NCBI GenBank assembly: GCA_032871835.1
Contig: CM065301.1
Location: 79,950,069-80,014,068 of the forward strand
From: Dipteronia dyeriana
Taxonomy: Eukaryota; Streptophyta; Magnoliopsida; Sapindales; Sapindaceae
DNA length: 64,000 nucleotides
Direction: 5' to 3'
Shown: positions 23,322 through 34,170 of the stretch, in pieces
How positions within the stretch are numbered: position 1 is the stretch's first letter
Layout of the letters: each line of letters starts with the position of its first letter
The notes under the pieces: model-generated
The model's input: only the letters and a program-made list of their open reading frames with translations
What the model was told of the DNA's origin: nothing
Database searches by the model: none
Position numbers and translations under genes: made by a program

Positions 23322-23439
23322 AGGGTGCAACACGAGAACTTCCCAGGAGGTCAACCATCCTAGTACTGCTCTCCCCAAGCACGCTTAACATCGGAGTTCT
23401 GATGGGATCCGGTGCCTTATTACTGGTATGGTCGCACCC
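23322..23439 (-). rRNA. 5S rRNA gene copy 72
   Basis: T5; C box and A box one change each; IE lacks its G. Confidence 0.9.
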
Positions 23440-23654
23440 GTAATGTTTCTGTGTAATATTTACTTAAACCTTACTCTGCCGGAGCATCCTCCAAAACTTT
23501 CTTACCCCATTCCAAGGAAAAAGAAGAATTCTCGTTCCTCCACCTGATTAAAATCTGAATATAGGTGTAATTATTCAACAAAAACACATAAACATTAAGG
23601 CGATGCTTTTCCGAGCGTAATTATTCAATTATCGGATGTGAATCGAGCAAAAAA

Positions 23655-23773
23655 GATGTGCAACACGAGGACTTACCAGGAGGTAACCCATCCTAGTACT
23701 GCTCTCGCCCAAGCACGCATAACTTCAGAGTTCTGATGGGATCCAGTGCATTAGTGCCGGTTTGGTCGCACCC
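23655..23773 (-). rRNA. 5S rRNA gene copy 73
   Basis: T6; C box and A box one change each. Confidence 0.9.
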
Positions 23774-23989
23774 GCCATGTTTTCTACGCAATATTTACTT
23801 AAGCCCTACTCTGCCGGAGCATCATCCAACACTTTTTTGCCCCATTCCTGAGAAAAAGAATAATTTACATTCCTCTACCTGATTAAAACCTGAATATAGG
23901 TGTAATTCTTCAACAAAATCAAATAAAAAGCAAGGCGATGCTTTTTCGAGCTTAATTATTCGTTTATCGGATGCGAATCGAGCAAAAAA

Positions 23990-24108
23990 GGGGTGCAACA
24001 CGAGGACTTCAAAGGAGGTCAACCATCCAAGTACCGCTCTCGCCCAAGCACGTTTAACTTCGGAGTTCTGATGAGATCTGGTGCATTGGTGCTGGTATGG
24101 TCGCACCC
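23990..24108 (-). rRNA. 5S rRNA gene copy 74
   Basis: T6; C box three changes, A box one. Confidence 0.9.
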
Positions 24109-24324
24109 GTCATGTTTTCCGCGTAATAATTACTTTAACCCTGCTCAGCCGGAGCATCCTTCATAACTTTTTTGCCCCATTCCAAAGAAAAAGAATAATT
24201 TACGTTTCTCAACCTTATTAAAACCTGATTATAGGTGTAATTATTCGACTAAATCAAGTAAATAGCAAGGCGATGCTTTTCTGAGCGTAATTATTCGATT
24301 ATCGGATGCGAATCGAGCAAAAAA

Positions 24325-24443
24325 AGGGTGCTATACGTCGACTTCCCATAAGGTCACCCATCCTAGTACTGCGCTCGCCCAAGCATGCTTAACTTCGGAG
24401 TTTTGATGGAATCCGGTGCATTAGTGCTGGTATGGTCGCACCC
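24325..24443 (-). rRNA. 5S rRNA gene copy 75
   Basis: T7; C box two changes, IE and A box one each; 3' end altered (CTATACGTCG). Confidence 0.9.
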
Positions 24444-24657
24444 GTAATGTTTCTGTGCAATATTTAATTAAACCTTACTCCACCGGAGCATCCTCCACAA
24501 CTTTCTTACCTCATTTCAAAGAAAAATAATAATTTTCGTTCCTCCACATGATTAAAACGTGAATATAGGTGTAATTATTCTACTAAATCAAATAAACAGC
24601 AAGGCGACGCTTTTCCGAGCGTAAAAATTCGAGTATCGGATGCGAATTGAGCAAAAA

Positions 24658-24776
24658 AGGGTGCAGTACGAGTACTTCCTAGGAGGTCACCCATCCTAGT
24701 ACTGCTCTCGCCCAAGCACGCTTAATTTTGGAGTTCAGATGGGATCCGAGGCATTTGTGCTGGTATGGTCGCACCC
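24658..24776 (-). rRNA. 5S rRNA gene copy 76
   Basis: T6; C box and A box one change each; CCGAGGCATTTG in the 5' part. Confidence 0.9.
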
Positions 24777-24993
24777 GTTATGTCTTCTGTACAATATTTA
24801 CTTGAGCCTTACTCTGTCGGAGCATCCTCAACAACTATCTTACCTCATTCCAAAGAAAAAGAATGAATTTCCTTTCCTCCACCTGATTAAAACCTGAATA
24901 TAGGGGTAATTATTCAACAAATTCAAATAAAATGCAAGGCAACGCTTTTCCAAGCATAATTATTCGATTATCGGATGCAAATCGAGCAAAAAA

Positions 24994-25111
24994 TGAGTGC
25001 AACACGAGGACTTCCCAGGAGGTCACCCATCCTAGTACTGCTCTCGCCCAAGAACGCTAAACTTCGGATTCTGATGGGATCTGGTGTAATAGTGCTGGTA
25101 TGGTCGCACCC
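24994..25111 (-). rRNA. 5S rRNA gene copy 77
   Basis: T6; C box and IE intact, A box two changes; one base lost at GGATTCTG. Confidence 0.9.
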
Positions 25112-25327
25112 GTCATGTTTTCTGTGCAATATTTACTTAAGCCTTATTCTGTCAGAGCATCCTCCACAACTATCTTACCCCATTCCAAAGAAAAAGAATA
25201 ATTTATGTTCCTCCACCTGATTAAAACCTAAATATAGGTGTAATTCTTCGACAAAATAAAATAAACAGCAAGGCGACGCTTTTCCGAGAGTAATTATTAG
25301 TTTATCGGTTGCGAATAGAGTAAAAAA

Positions 25328-25446
25328 AAGATGCAACACGAGGACTTCTGAGAAGGTCACCCATCCTAGTACTGCTCTCGCCCAAGCACGCTTAACTTCG
25401 GAGTTCTGATGGGATATGGTGCATTAGTGCTGGTATGGCCGCACCC
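25328..25446 (-). rRNA. 5S rRNA gene copy 78
   Basis: T8; IE and A box intact, C box two changes. Confidence 0.9.
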
Positions 25447-25662
25447 ATCATGTTTTCAGGGCAATATTTACTTAAACCCTGCTCTGCCGGAGCATCCTCC
25501 ACAACTTTCTTACTCCTTCCTAAATAAAAAGATTAATTTCCATTCCTCCATCTGATTAAAACCTGAATATAGATGTAATTATTTGACTAAATCAAATAAA
25601 CAGCAAGGCGACGCTTTTCCGAGCGTAATTATTCGATTATCGGATTAGAATCGAGCAGAAAA

Positions 25663-25781
25663 GGGGTTCAACACGAGGACTTCCCAGGAGGTCTCCCATC
25701 CTAGTATTGCTCTCGCCCAAGCACGCTTAACTTCGGAGTTTTGATGGGATCTGATGCATTAGTGCCGGTATGGTCGCACCC
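25663..25781 (-). rRNA. 5S rRNA gene copy 79
   Basis: T4, broken by C (CAGAAAAGG on plus); C box one change, A box intact. Confidence 0.9.
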
Positions 25782-25996
25782 GTAATGTTTTCTGCGTAAT
25801 ATTTACTTAAACCCTACTCTGTCGGAGCATCCTCCACAACTATCTTACCCCATTCCTAATAAAAAAATAATTTCAGTTCCTCCACCTGATTAAAACCTGA
25901 TTATATGTGTAATTATTTGACAAAATCAAATAAACAGAAAGGCAACGCTTTTCCGAGCGTAATTATTCGATTATCGGATGCGAATCGGGTAAAAAA

Positions 25997-26115
25997 AGGG
26001 TGCAACATGAGGACTTTCCAGGAGGTCACCCGTCCTAATATTGCTCTCGCCCAAACACGCTTTACTTCGGAGTTTTGATGGGATCCGGTGCATTAGTACT
26101 AGTATGGTTGCACCC
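25997..26115 (-). rRNA. 5S rRNA gene copy 80
   Basis: T7; C box one change, A box two. Confidence 0.9.
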
Positions 26116-26330
26116 GTAATGTTTCTGTGCAATATTTACTTAAACCTTACTCTGCCGGAGCATCCTCAAAAACTTTCGTACCCCATTCAAAGGAAAAAGA
26201 TTAATTTCCGTTCCTCTATCTGATTAAAACCTGAATATATATGTAATTATTCGTCTAAATCAAATAAACAGCAAGGCGACGCTTTTCCGAGCGTAATTAT
26301 TCGATTATCGTATGCGAATCTTGTAAAAAA

Positions 26331-26449
26331 AGGGTGCAACTCGAGCACTTCCCAGAAGGTCACCAATCCTAGTACTGCTCTCTGCCAAGCACGCTTAACT
26401 TTGGAGTTCTGATGGGATCCGGTAGATTAGTGCTGGTATGGTCGCAAAC
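26331..26449 (-). rRNA. 5S rRNA gene copy 81
   Basis: T7; A box intact, C box two changes, IE one; relative of 30163 (shared CGGTAGATTAG). Confidence 0.9.
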
Positions 26450-26664
26450 GTCATATTTCTGTGCTATATTTACTTAAACCTTACTCTGTCGGAGCATCCT
26501 TCACAACTTTCTTACCCCATTCCAAAGAAAAAGAATAATTCTCATTCTTCCACCTGATTAAAACCTGAATATATGTGTAATTATTCGACAAAATCAAATA
26601 ATTAGCAAGGCGACGCTTTTCTGAGGGTAATTATTCAATTATCGTATGCGAATCGAGCAAAAAA

Positions 26665-26783
26665 GGAGTGCAACATGAGGACTTCCCTTGAGGTCACCCA
26701 TCCTAGTACTGCTCTCCATCAAGGACTCATAACTTTAGAGTTTTGATGGGATCCGGTGCATTAGTGCTGGTATGGTCGCACCC
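26665..26783 (-). rRNA. 5S rRNA gene copy 82
   Basis: T6; C box two changes, IE one, A box three; relative of 30497. Confidence 0.9.
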
Positions 26784-26997
26784 TGCATGTTTTCTGTGCA
26801 ATATTTACTTAAACCTTACTCTGTCGGAGCGTCCTCCACAACTATCTTACCCCATTCCGAAAAAAAAAAAATTCCCTTCCACCACCGGATTAAAACCTGA
26901 ATATAGGTGTAATTATTCGATAAAATCAAATAAACAGAAAAGGCGACGCTTTTCCGAGCGCAATTATTCGATTATCGGATGCGAATCGAGCAAAAAA

Positions 26998-27082
26998 ATA
27001 GTGCAACACGAGCACTTCCCAGGAGGTCACCCATCGAAGTTCTGATGGGATAAGGTGCATTAGTGCTGGTATGGTCGCACCA
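26998..27082 (-). pseudogene. Internally deleted 5S, copy 83
   Basis: T7; 85 nt. CACCCATC joins GAAGTTCTG, removing 34 bp with the IE and A box. Both gene ends remain. Confidence 0.9.
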
Positions 27083-27298
27083 GTCTTGCTTTCTGCAAAA
27101 TATTTACTTAAGCCCTACTCTGCCGGAGCATACTCCACAACTTTCTTTCCCCATTCCAAAGAAAAAGATTAATTTATGTCCCTCCACCTGATTAAAACCT
27201 GAATATTGGTGTAATTATTTAACAAAATCAAATAAACAGCAAGGTGACGCTTTTCCGAGCGTAATTATTCGATTATCGGATGTTAATCGAGTAAAAAA

Positions 27299-27417
27299 GG
27301 GGTGCAATACGAGGACTTCCCAAGGGGCCACCCATCATAGTACTGCTCTCGCCCAAACACGCTTAACTTCGGAGATCTGTTGGGATCCGGTGCATTAGTA
27401 CTAGTATTGTCGCACCC
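27299..27417 (-). rRNA. 5S rRNA gene copy 84
   Basis: T6; C box four changes, A box one. Confidence 0.9.
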
Positions 27418-27633
27418 ATCATATTTTCTGCGCAATATTAACTTAAACCTAGCTATGCCGGAGCATCCTCCACAACTTTCTTACCCCATTCCAAAGAAAA
27501 TAAATAATTAATGTTCATCCACCTGATTAAAACCTGAATATAGGTGTAATTATTCGACAAAATCAAATAAGCAGCAAGGCGACGCTTTTTAGAACGTAAG
27601 TATGTGATTATCAGATGCGAATCGAGCAAAAAA

Positions 27634-27752
27634 AGTGTGCAACACGAGGACTTCCCAGGAGGTCACCCATCCTAGTACTGCTCTCGCCCAAGCACGCTTA
27701 ACTTCGGAGTTCTGATTGGATCCGGTGCATTAGTGCTGGTATGGTCGCACCT
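27634..27752 (-). rRNA. 5S rRNA gene copy 85
   Basis: T7; all three boxes intact and only three or four changes in total. Its upstream flank is cut to 68 bp before the next unit, but a CAATATTTT box remains. Confidence 0.93.
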
Positions 27753-27820
27753 GTTATGTTTTCAGTGCAATATTTTCCGAGCGTAATTATTCGATTATCG
27801 GATGCGAATCGAGCAAAAAA
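27753..27820. other. Collapsed 68-bp spacer
   Basis: GTGCAATATT runs straight into TTCCGAGCGTAATTATT, removing about 148 bp of spacer between copies 85 and 86. Confidence 0.88.
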
Positions 27821-27939
27821 GGGGTGCAATACGAGGACTTCCCAGGGGTTTACCCATCCTATTAATGCTCTCGCCCAAACACGATTAACTTCGAAGTTCT
27901 GATGGGATCCGGTGCATTAGTGCTGGTAAGGTCGCACCC
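27821..27939 (-). rRNA. 5S rRNA gene copy 86
   Basis: T6; C box three changes, A box two. Confidence 0.9.
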
Positions 27940-28155
27940 GTCATGTTTTCTGAACAATATTTACTTAAACCTTACTCTGTCGGAGCATCCTCCACAACTA
28001 TCTTACCTAATTCCAAAGAAAAAGAATAATTTATGTTCCTCCACCTGATTAAAACATTAATATAGGTGAAATTATTCGACAAATAAATATAAACAGCAAG
28101 GCAACGCTTTTCCGAGCGTAATTATTCTATAATCGGATGCGAATCGAGCAAAAAA

Positions 28156-28274
28156 GGGGTGCAACACGAGGACTTCCCAGGAGGTCACCCATCCTAGTAC
28201 TGCTCTCGCCCAAGCACGCTTAACTTCGGAGTTCTGATGGGATCCGGTGCATTAGTGCAAGTACGGTCGCACCC
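28156..28274 (-). rRNA. 5S rRNA gene copy 87
   Basis: T6; identical to consensus except three changes near the 5' end (GCAAGTACGG on plus). All boxes intact; among the best candidates for a working gene. Confidence 0.94.
28178..28225 (-). promoter_or_regulatory. Intact 5S internal control region
   Basis: In this copy the C box (28178-28195, sense AGGATGGGTGACCTCCTG), IE (28203-28208, CGAGAG) and A box (28211-28225, AGTTAAGCGTGCTTG) all match the majority sequence. These are the TFIIIA/TFIIIC contact regions of 5S genes. Confidence 0.85.
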
Positions 28275-28490
28275 GTCATGTTTTCTGTACAATATTTACT
28301 TAAAACTTACTCTGTCGGAGCATCCTCCACAACTATCTTACCTTATTCCAAAGAAAAAGAATAATTTATGTTCCTCCATCTGATTAAAACATTAATATAG
28401 GTGTAATTATTCGACAAAATCAAATAAACAGCAAGGCGACGCTTTTTCGAGAGTAATTATTCGTTTATCAGATGCGAATCGAGCAAAAAA

Positions 28491-28609
28491 TAGGTGCAAT
28501 ACAGGGACTTCCCAAGAGGTCACCCATCCTAGTACTGCTCTCGCCCAAGCACGCTTAACTTCGGAGTTTTGATGGGATCCGATACATTAGTGTTGGTATG
28601 GTCGCACCT
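28491..28609 (-). rRNA. 5S rRNA gene copy 88
   Basis: T6; A box and IE intact, C box one change; CCGATACATTAG near the 5' end. Confidence 0.92.
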
Positions 28610-28824
28610 GTAATGTTTCTGTGCAATATTTACTTAAACCTTATTTTGCCGGAGCATCCTCCATAACTTTCTTACCTCATTCCAAAGAAAAATAATAATT
28701 TCCGTTTCTCCACATAATTAAAACCTGAATATAGGAGAAATTATTCTACTAAATCAAATAAACAGCAAGGCGACGCTTTTCCGAACCTAATTATTCGATT
28801 ATCGGATGCAAATCGAGCAAAAAA

Positions 28825-28943
28825 AGGGTACAACACGAGGAATTCCCATTAGGTCACCCATTCTAGTACTGCTCTCGCCTAAGCACGCTTAACATCGGAG
28901 TTTTGATGGGATAAGATGCATTAGTGTTGGTATGGTCGCACCC
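28825..28943 (-). rRNA. 5S rRNA gene copy 89
   Basis: T7; C box three changes, A box two. Confidence 0.9.
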
Positions 28944-29159
28944 ATCATGCTTTCTGTGCAATATTTACTTAAACCCTTCTCTGCCGGAGCCTCCTCTTTA
29001 ACTTTTTTTCCCCATTCCAACGATAAAGAATAATTTACGTACCACTACCTGATTAAAATCTTAATATATGTGTAATTATTCGAATACATCAAATAATTAG
29101 CAAGGCGACGCTTTTCCGAGCGTAATTATTTGATTATCGGATGCGAATAGAGCAAAAAA

Positions 29160-29278
29160 AGGGTGCAACACAAGCACTTCCCAGGAGGTCACACATCCTA
29201 GTACTGCTCTCGCCCAAGCACGCTTAACTTCGGAGTTCTGATGGGATCCGGTGTATTAGTGCTGGTACGGTCGCACAT
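29160..29278 (-). rRNA. 5S rRNA gene copy 90
   Basis: T7; IE and A box intact, C box one change; 5' end ATGTGCGACC. Confidence 0.92.
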
Positions 29279-29493
29279 GTCATGTTTCTGTGAGATATTT
29301 ACTTAAACCATACTCTGCCGGAGCATCCTCCACAACTTTCGTACCCCATTCCAAAGAAAAAGATTAATTTCCGTTCCTCTATCTGATTAAACCTTGAATA
29401 TAGATGTAATTATTCGACTAAATCAAATAAACAACAAGACGATGCTTTTCCGAGCGTAATTATTCGATTATCGTATGCGAATCGAGAAAAAAA

Positions 29494-29612
29494 AGGGTGC
29501 AACACGAGCACTTATCAGGAGGTCACCCATCCTAGTACTGCTCTCTCCCAAGCACGCTTAACTTCGTAGTTCTGATGGGATCCGGTACATTAGTGCTGGT
29601 ATGGTCGAACAT
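29494..29612 (-). rRNA. 5S rRNA gene copy 91
   Basis: T8; C box and A box intact, IE one change. Confidence 0.92.
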
Positions 29613-29827
29613 GTCATGTTTTTGTGCAATATTTACCTAAACCTTACTCTGCCGGAGCATCCTTCACAACTTTCTTACCCCATTCCAAAGAAAAAGAATA
29701 ATTTTCGTTCCTCAACCTGATTAAAACATGAATATAGGTGTAATTATTCAACAAAATCAAATAAACAGTAAAGCGACGCTTTTCCGAGCGTAATTATTCG
29801 ATTATCGGATTTGAATCGAGTAAAAAA

Positions 29828-29946
29828 GGGGTGCAATACAAGGACTTCACAAGAGGTCACCCATCCTAGTACAACTCTCGCCCAAGCACGCTTAACTTCG
29901 GAGTTCTGATGGGATCCGGTGCATTAGTGCTGATATGGTCGCACAC
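29828..29946 (-). rRNA. 5S rRNA gene copy 92
   Basis: T6; IE and A box intact, C box one change. Confidence 0.92.
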
Positions 29947-30162
29947 GTCATGTTTCAGTGAGATATTTACTTAAACCTTACTCTGCCGGAGCATCCTCCA
30001 CAACTTTTTGTACCCCATTCCAAAGAAAAAGATTAATTTCCGTTCCTTTATCTGATTAAAACCTGAATATAGATGTATTTATTCGACTAAATCAAATAAA
30101 CAGCAAGGCTACGCTTTTCCGAGCTTAATAATTCGATTATCGTATGCGAATCGAGTAAAAAA

Positions 30163-30281
30163 AGGGTGCAACACGAGCACTTCCCATAAGGTCACCCATC
30201 CTAGTACCTCTCTCTCCCAAGCACGCTTAACTTTGGAGTTCTGATGGGATCCGGTAGATTAGTGCTTGTATTGTCGCGAAC
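30163..30281 (-). rRNA. 5S rRNA gene copy 93
   Basis: T7; A box intact, C box two changes, IE one. Confidence 0.9.
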
Positions 30282-30496
30282 GTCATGTTTCTGTGCAATA
30301 TTTTCTTAAACCTTACTCTGTTGGAGCGTCCTTCACAACTTTCTTACCCCATTCCAAAGAAAAAGAATAATTCTCGTTCCTCCACCTGATTAAAACCTGA
30401 ATATAGGTGTAATTATTCGAGAAAATCAAATAAACAGCAAGGCGACGCTTTTTCGAGCGTAATTATTCAATTATCTGATGCGAATCTAGCAAAAAA

Positions 30497-30615
30497 GGAG
30501 TGCAACACGAGAACTTCCCTGAAGGTCACCCATCCTAGTACTGCTCTCCCCCAAGGACTCATAACTTTAGAGTTCTGATGGGATCCGGTGAATTAGTGCT
30601 AGTATGGTTGCACCC
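30497..30615 (-). rRNA. 5S rRNA gene copy 94
   Basis: T6; C box two changes, IE one, A box three. Confidence 0.9.
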
Positions 30616-30784
30616 TTCATGTTTTCTGTGCAATATTTACTTTAACCTTACTCTGTCGGAGAATCCTTCACAACTATCTTACCCCATTCCGAAGAAAAAA
30701 ATAAATTCCGTTCCACCACCTGATTAAAACCTGCACTTTTCCGAGCTTAATTATTCGATTATCAGACGCGAATCGATCAAAAAA

Positions 30785-30903
30785 GGGTTGCAACACGAGG
30801 ACATCCCAGGAGATCACCCATACTAGTACTATTCTCGCCCAAGCACGCTTAATTTCAAAGTTTTGATAGGATCCGGTGCATTTGTACTGGTATGGTCGCA
30901 CCA
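30785..30903 (-). rRNA. 5S rRNA gene copy 95
   Basis: T6; C box two changes, IE and A box one each. Its downstream spacer lost about 46 bp (AAACCTG joined to CACTTTTCCG). Confidence 0.9.
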
Positions 30904-31118
30904 TTCATGTTTTCAGCGCAATATTTGCTTAAGCCCTACTCTGCCGGAGCATCCTCCACAACTTTTTTACCCCTTCCAAAGAAAAAGAATAATTTATGTT
31001 CCTCCGCCTGATTCAAACCTGAATATAGGTGTAATAATTCGACAAAATCAAATAAATAGCAAGGCGACGCTTTTTCGAGAGTAATTATTCGATAATCGGA
31101 TGCGAATCGAGCAAAAAA

Positions 31119-31237
31119 AGGGTGCAACACAAGGACTTCCCTGGAGGTCACCCATCCTAGTACTGCTCTCGCCCAATCAAGTTTAACTTCAGAATTCCAA
31201 TGGGATCCGGTGCATTAGTGCTGGTATGGTCGCACCC
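31119..31237 (-). rRNA. 5S rRNA gene copy 96
   Basis: T7; C box one change, A box three. Confidence 0.9.
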
Positions 31238-31453
31238 GTAATTTTTTCTGTGCAATATTTACTTAAGCCTTACTATGCCAGAGCATCCTCCATAACTTTT
31301 TTACCCCATTCCAAAGAAAAAGAATAATTTCCGTTCCACCACCTAATTAAAACCTGAATATATGTGTAATTATTTGACTAAATCAAAAAAACAGCAATGC
31401 GACATTTTTCCAAGCGTAATTATTCGATTATCGGATGCGAATCGAGCAAAAAA

Positions 31454-31572
31454 AGGGTACAGCACGAGGAATTCCCAGAAGGTCACCCATTCTAGTACTG
31501 CTCTCGCCCAAGCACGCTTAACTTCGGAGTTCTTATGGGATCCGGTGCATTAGTGCTGGTATGGTCGCACCC
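31454..31572 (-). rRNA. 5S rRNA gene copy 97
   Basis: T7; IE and A box intact, C box two changes; 5' half near consensus. Confidence 0.92.
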
Positions 31573-31788
31573 GTCATGTTTTCTGCGTAATATTTACTTA
31601 AGCCCTACTCTGTCGAAGAATCCTCCACAACTTTCTTGCCCCATTCCAAAGAAAAAGAATAATTTGCGTCCCTCCACCTGAATAAAACCTGAATATAGGT
31701 GTAATTATTCGACTAAATTAAATAAACAGCAAGGCGACGTTTTTCCCAGCGTAATTATTCGATTATCGGATGAGAATCGAGCAAAAAA

Positions 31789-31906
31789 GAGGTGCAACAC
31801 GAGGACTTCCCAGGAGGTCACCCATCCTAGTACTTCTCTCTCCCATGCACACTTGACTTCGAAGTTCTGATGGGATCCGGTGCATTATTGCTCGGTGGTC
31901 GCACAT
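31789..31906 (-). rRNA. 5S rRNA gene copy 98
   Basis: T6; C box intact, IE one change, A box three; one base lost at CTCGGTGGTC. Confidence 0.9.
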
Positions 31907-32123
31907 GTCATGTTTTCTGCAAAATATTTACTTAAGCCTTACTCAACCGGAGCATCGTCCACAACTTTGTTACCCCATTCCAAAGAAAAAGAATAATTTC
32001 CGTTCCTCCACCTGATTAAAACCTGAATATAGGTGTAATTATTCGACTAAATCAAATAAACAGCAAGCCGACACATTTTCGAGCATAATTATTCGATTAT
32101 CGGATACAAATTGAGCAAAAAAG

Positions 32124-32242
32124 GGGGTGCAGCACGAGGACTTCCTAGGAGGTCACCCATCCTAGTACTGCTCTCTCCCAAGCAAATATAACTTCGGAGT
32201 TCTGATGGGATCCGGTGCATTGGATCTGGTAAGGTCGCACCC
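32124..32242 (-). rRNA. 5S rRNA gene copy 99
   Basis: T6; C box and IE one change each; A box disrupted (AAGCAAATATAACT), as in the copy at 62098. Confidence 0.9.
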
Positions 32243-32457
32243 GTCATGTTTTCTGCACAATATTTACTTAAGCCCTATTCTGCCGGAGCATCCTCCACAA
32301 CTTTCTCGCCCCATTCCAAAGAAAAAGAATAATTTCCGTTCCTCCACCTGATTAAAACCTGAATATAAGTGTAATTATTCGACAAAATCAAATAAACAAC
32401 AAGACGAGGCTTTTCGAGCGTAATTATTCGAATATCGGATGTGAATCGAGCAAAAAA

Positions 32458-32576
32458 AGTGTACAACACGAGGACTTCCCAGTAGGTCACCCATCCTAGT
32501 ACTGCTATCGCTCAAGCATGCTTAACTTAGGAGATCTGATGCGATCCGATGAATTAGTGCTGGTATGGTCGCACCC
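32458..32576 (-). rRNA. 5S rRNA gene copy 100
   Basis: T7; one change in each box; GATGAATTAG variant near the 5' end. Confidence 0.9.
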
Positions 32577-32792
32577 GTCATTTTTTCTGCGCAATATTTA
32601 CTTAAGCCTTACTCCGCCGGAGCATCCTCCACAACTTTCTTACCCCATCCCAAAGAAAAAGAATAATTTCCGTTCCTCTACCTGATTAAAACCTTAATAT
32701 AGGTATAATTATTTGACTAAATCAAATAAACAGCAAGGCGACGCTTTTTCGAGAGTAATTATTTGATTATCGGAAGCGGATCGAGCAAAAAA

Positions 32793-32911
32793 GTTGTGCG
32801 ACACGAGGACGTCCCATGAGGTCACCCATCCCAGTACTGCTCTCTCCCAAGCACACTTAACTTCGGAGTTCTGATGGGATCCGGTGCATTACTGCTGGTA
32901 TGGTCGCACCA
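32793..32911 (-). rRNA. 5S rRNA gene copy 101, GTTGTGCGAC type
   Basis: T6; 3' end is the GTTGTGCGAC variant. C box two changes, IE and A box one each. Confidence 0.9.
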
Positions 32912-33118
32912 GTCATGTTTTCTGTATAATATTTACTTAAGCCCTATTCTGCTGGAGCATCCTCCACAACTTTCTTACCCCATTCAAAGGAAAAAGAATA
33001 ATTCTCATTCCTCCACACCTGAATATAGGTGTAATTATTCGACAAAATCAAATAAACAGCAAGGCGACGCTTTTCCGAGCATAATTATTCGGTTATCGGA
33101 TGGGAATCGAGATAAAAA

Positions 33119-33167
33119 TGGGTGCAACACAAGGATCCGGTGCATTATTACTAGTATGGTCGCACCC
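33119..33167 (-). pseudogene. Internally deleted 5S, copy 102
   Basis: Only 49 nt: ACACAAGGAT joins CCGGTGCATT, deleting 70 bp with all three boxes. The GGA(T) word shared by CGAGGACTT and GGGATCC probably guided the deletion. Confidence 0.9.
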
Positions 33168-33383
33168 GTCATGTTTTCTGCGCAATATTTACTTAAGCCT
33201 TACTCTACCAGAGCATCCTCCACAACTTTCTTATCTCATTCCAGAGAAAAATAATAATTTCCGTTCCTCCACCTGATTAAAACCTGAATATAGGTGTTAT
33301 TATTCAACTAAATCAAATAAACAGCAAGACGATGCATATCAGAGAGTTATTATTCGATTATCGAATGCGAATCGAGCAAAAAA

Positions 33384-33502
33384 GAGGTGCAACAAAAGGA
33401 CTTCCCAGTAGGTCACCTACCCTCGTACTGCTCTCGCCCAAGCACGCTTAACTACGGAGTTCTGATGTGATCAGGTGCATTAGTTCTGGTATAGTTTCAA
33501 CC
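33384..33502 (-). rRNA. 5S rRNA gene copy 103
   Basis: T6; A box intact, C box three changes; 5' end degenerate (ATAGTTTCAACC). Confidence 0.88.
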
Positions 33503-33718
33503 GTCATATTTTATGCGCAATATTTACTTAAGCCCTACTCTGCCGGAGCATCCTCCACAACTTTCTTACCCCATTCCCAAGAAAAAGAATAATTTACGTT
33601 CCTCCTCCTGATTAAAACCTTAATATAGGTGTAATTATTCGACAAAATCAAAAAAACAGTAAGGCGACGCTTTTTCGAGTGAAATTATTCGATTATCAGA
33701 TGCGAATCGAGAAAAAAA

Positions 33719-33836
33719 AAGGTGCAACACGAGGACTTCCAGGAGGTCACCCATCCTAGTACTGCTCTCGCACAAGCACGTTTAACATTTGAGTTCCCAT
33801 AAGATCCGGTGCGTTAGTGCTGGTATGGTCGCACCA
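33719..33836 (-). rRNA. 5S rRNA gene copy 104
   Basis: T9; C box and IE intact, A box two changes; one C lost at CTTCCAGG; GTTCCCATAAGATCC in the 5' half. Confidence 0.88.
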
Positions 33837-34051
33837 GTCATTTTTCTACGCAATATTTACTTAAGCCTTACTCTGCCAGAGCATCCTCCACAACTTTCTT
33901 ACCCCATTCCAAAGAAAAAGAATAATTTCCGTTCCTTCACCTAATTTAAACCTGAATATATGCGTAATTATTCGACAAAATCAAATAAACAGCAACACGA
34001 GGCTTTTGCGAGTGTAATTATTCGAACATCGGATGCGAATCAAGCAAAAAA

Positions 34052-34170
34052 AGTGTGCAACACGAGGACTTCCTAGGATGTCAGCCATCCTAGTACTGCT
34101 CTCACCCAAACGCGTTTAACTTCGGAGTTCTGATGGGATCCGGTGCATTAGTGCTGGTATGGTCGCACCC
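34052..34170 (-). rRNA. 5S rRNA gene copy 105
   Basis: T7; C box three changes, IE one, A box three. Confidence 0.9.

Larger units (their letters stand above)
24080..25726. repeat. Five-unit segment, partner of 16.5 kb
   Basis: This is the second copy of 16545-18190. Its left side (23655-24443) also matches 12584-13372 at an offset of 11071 bp, so three related segments exist. Confidence 0.75.

Noticed and set aside
33000..33160. Possible inserted element near the 49-nt gene
   Set aside because: All bases align to the 5S unit; the oddity is deletion (CACACCTGAATATAGG and the gene junction), not insertion.
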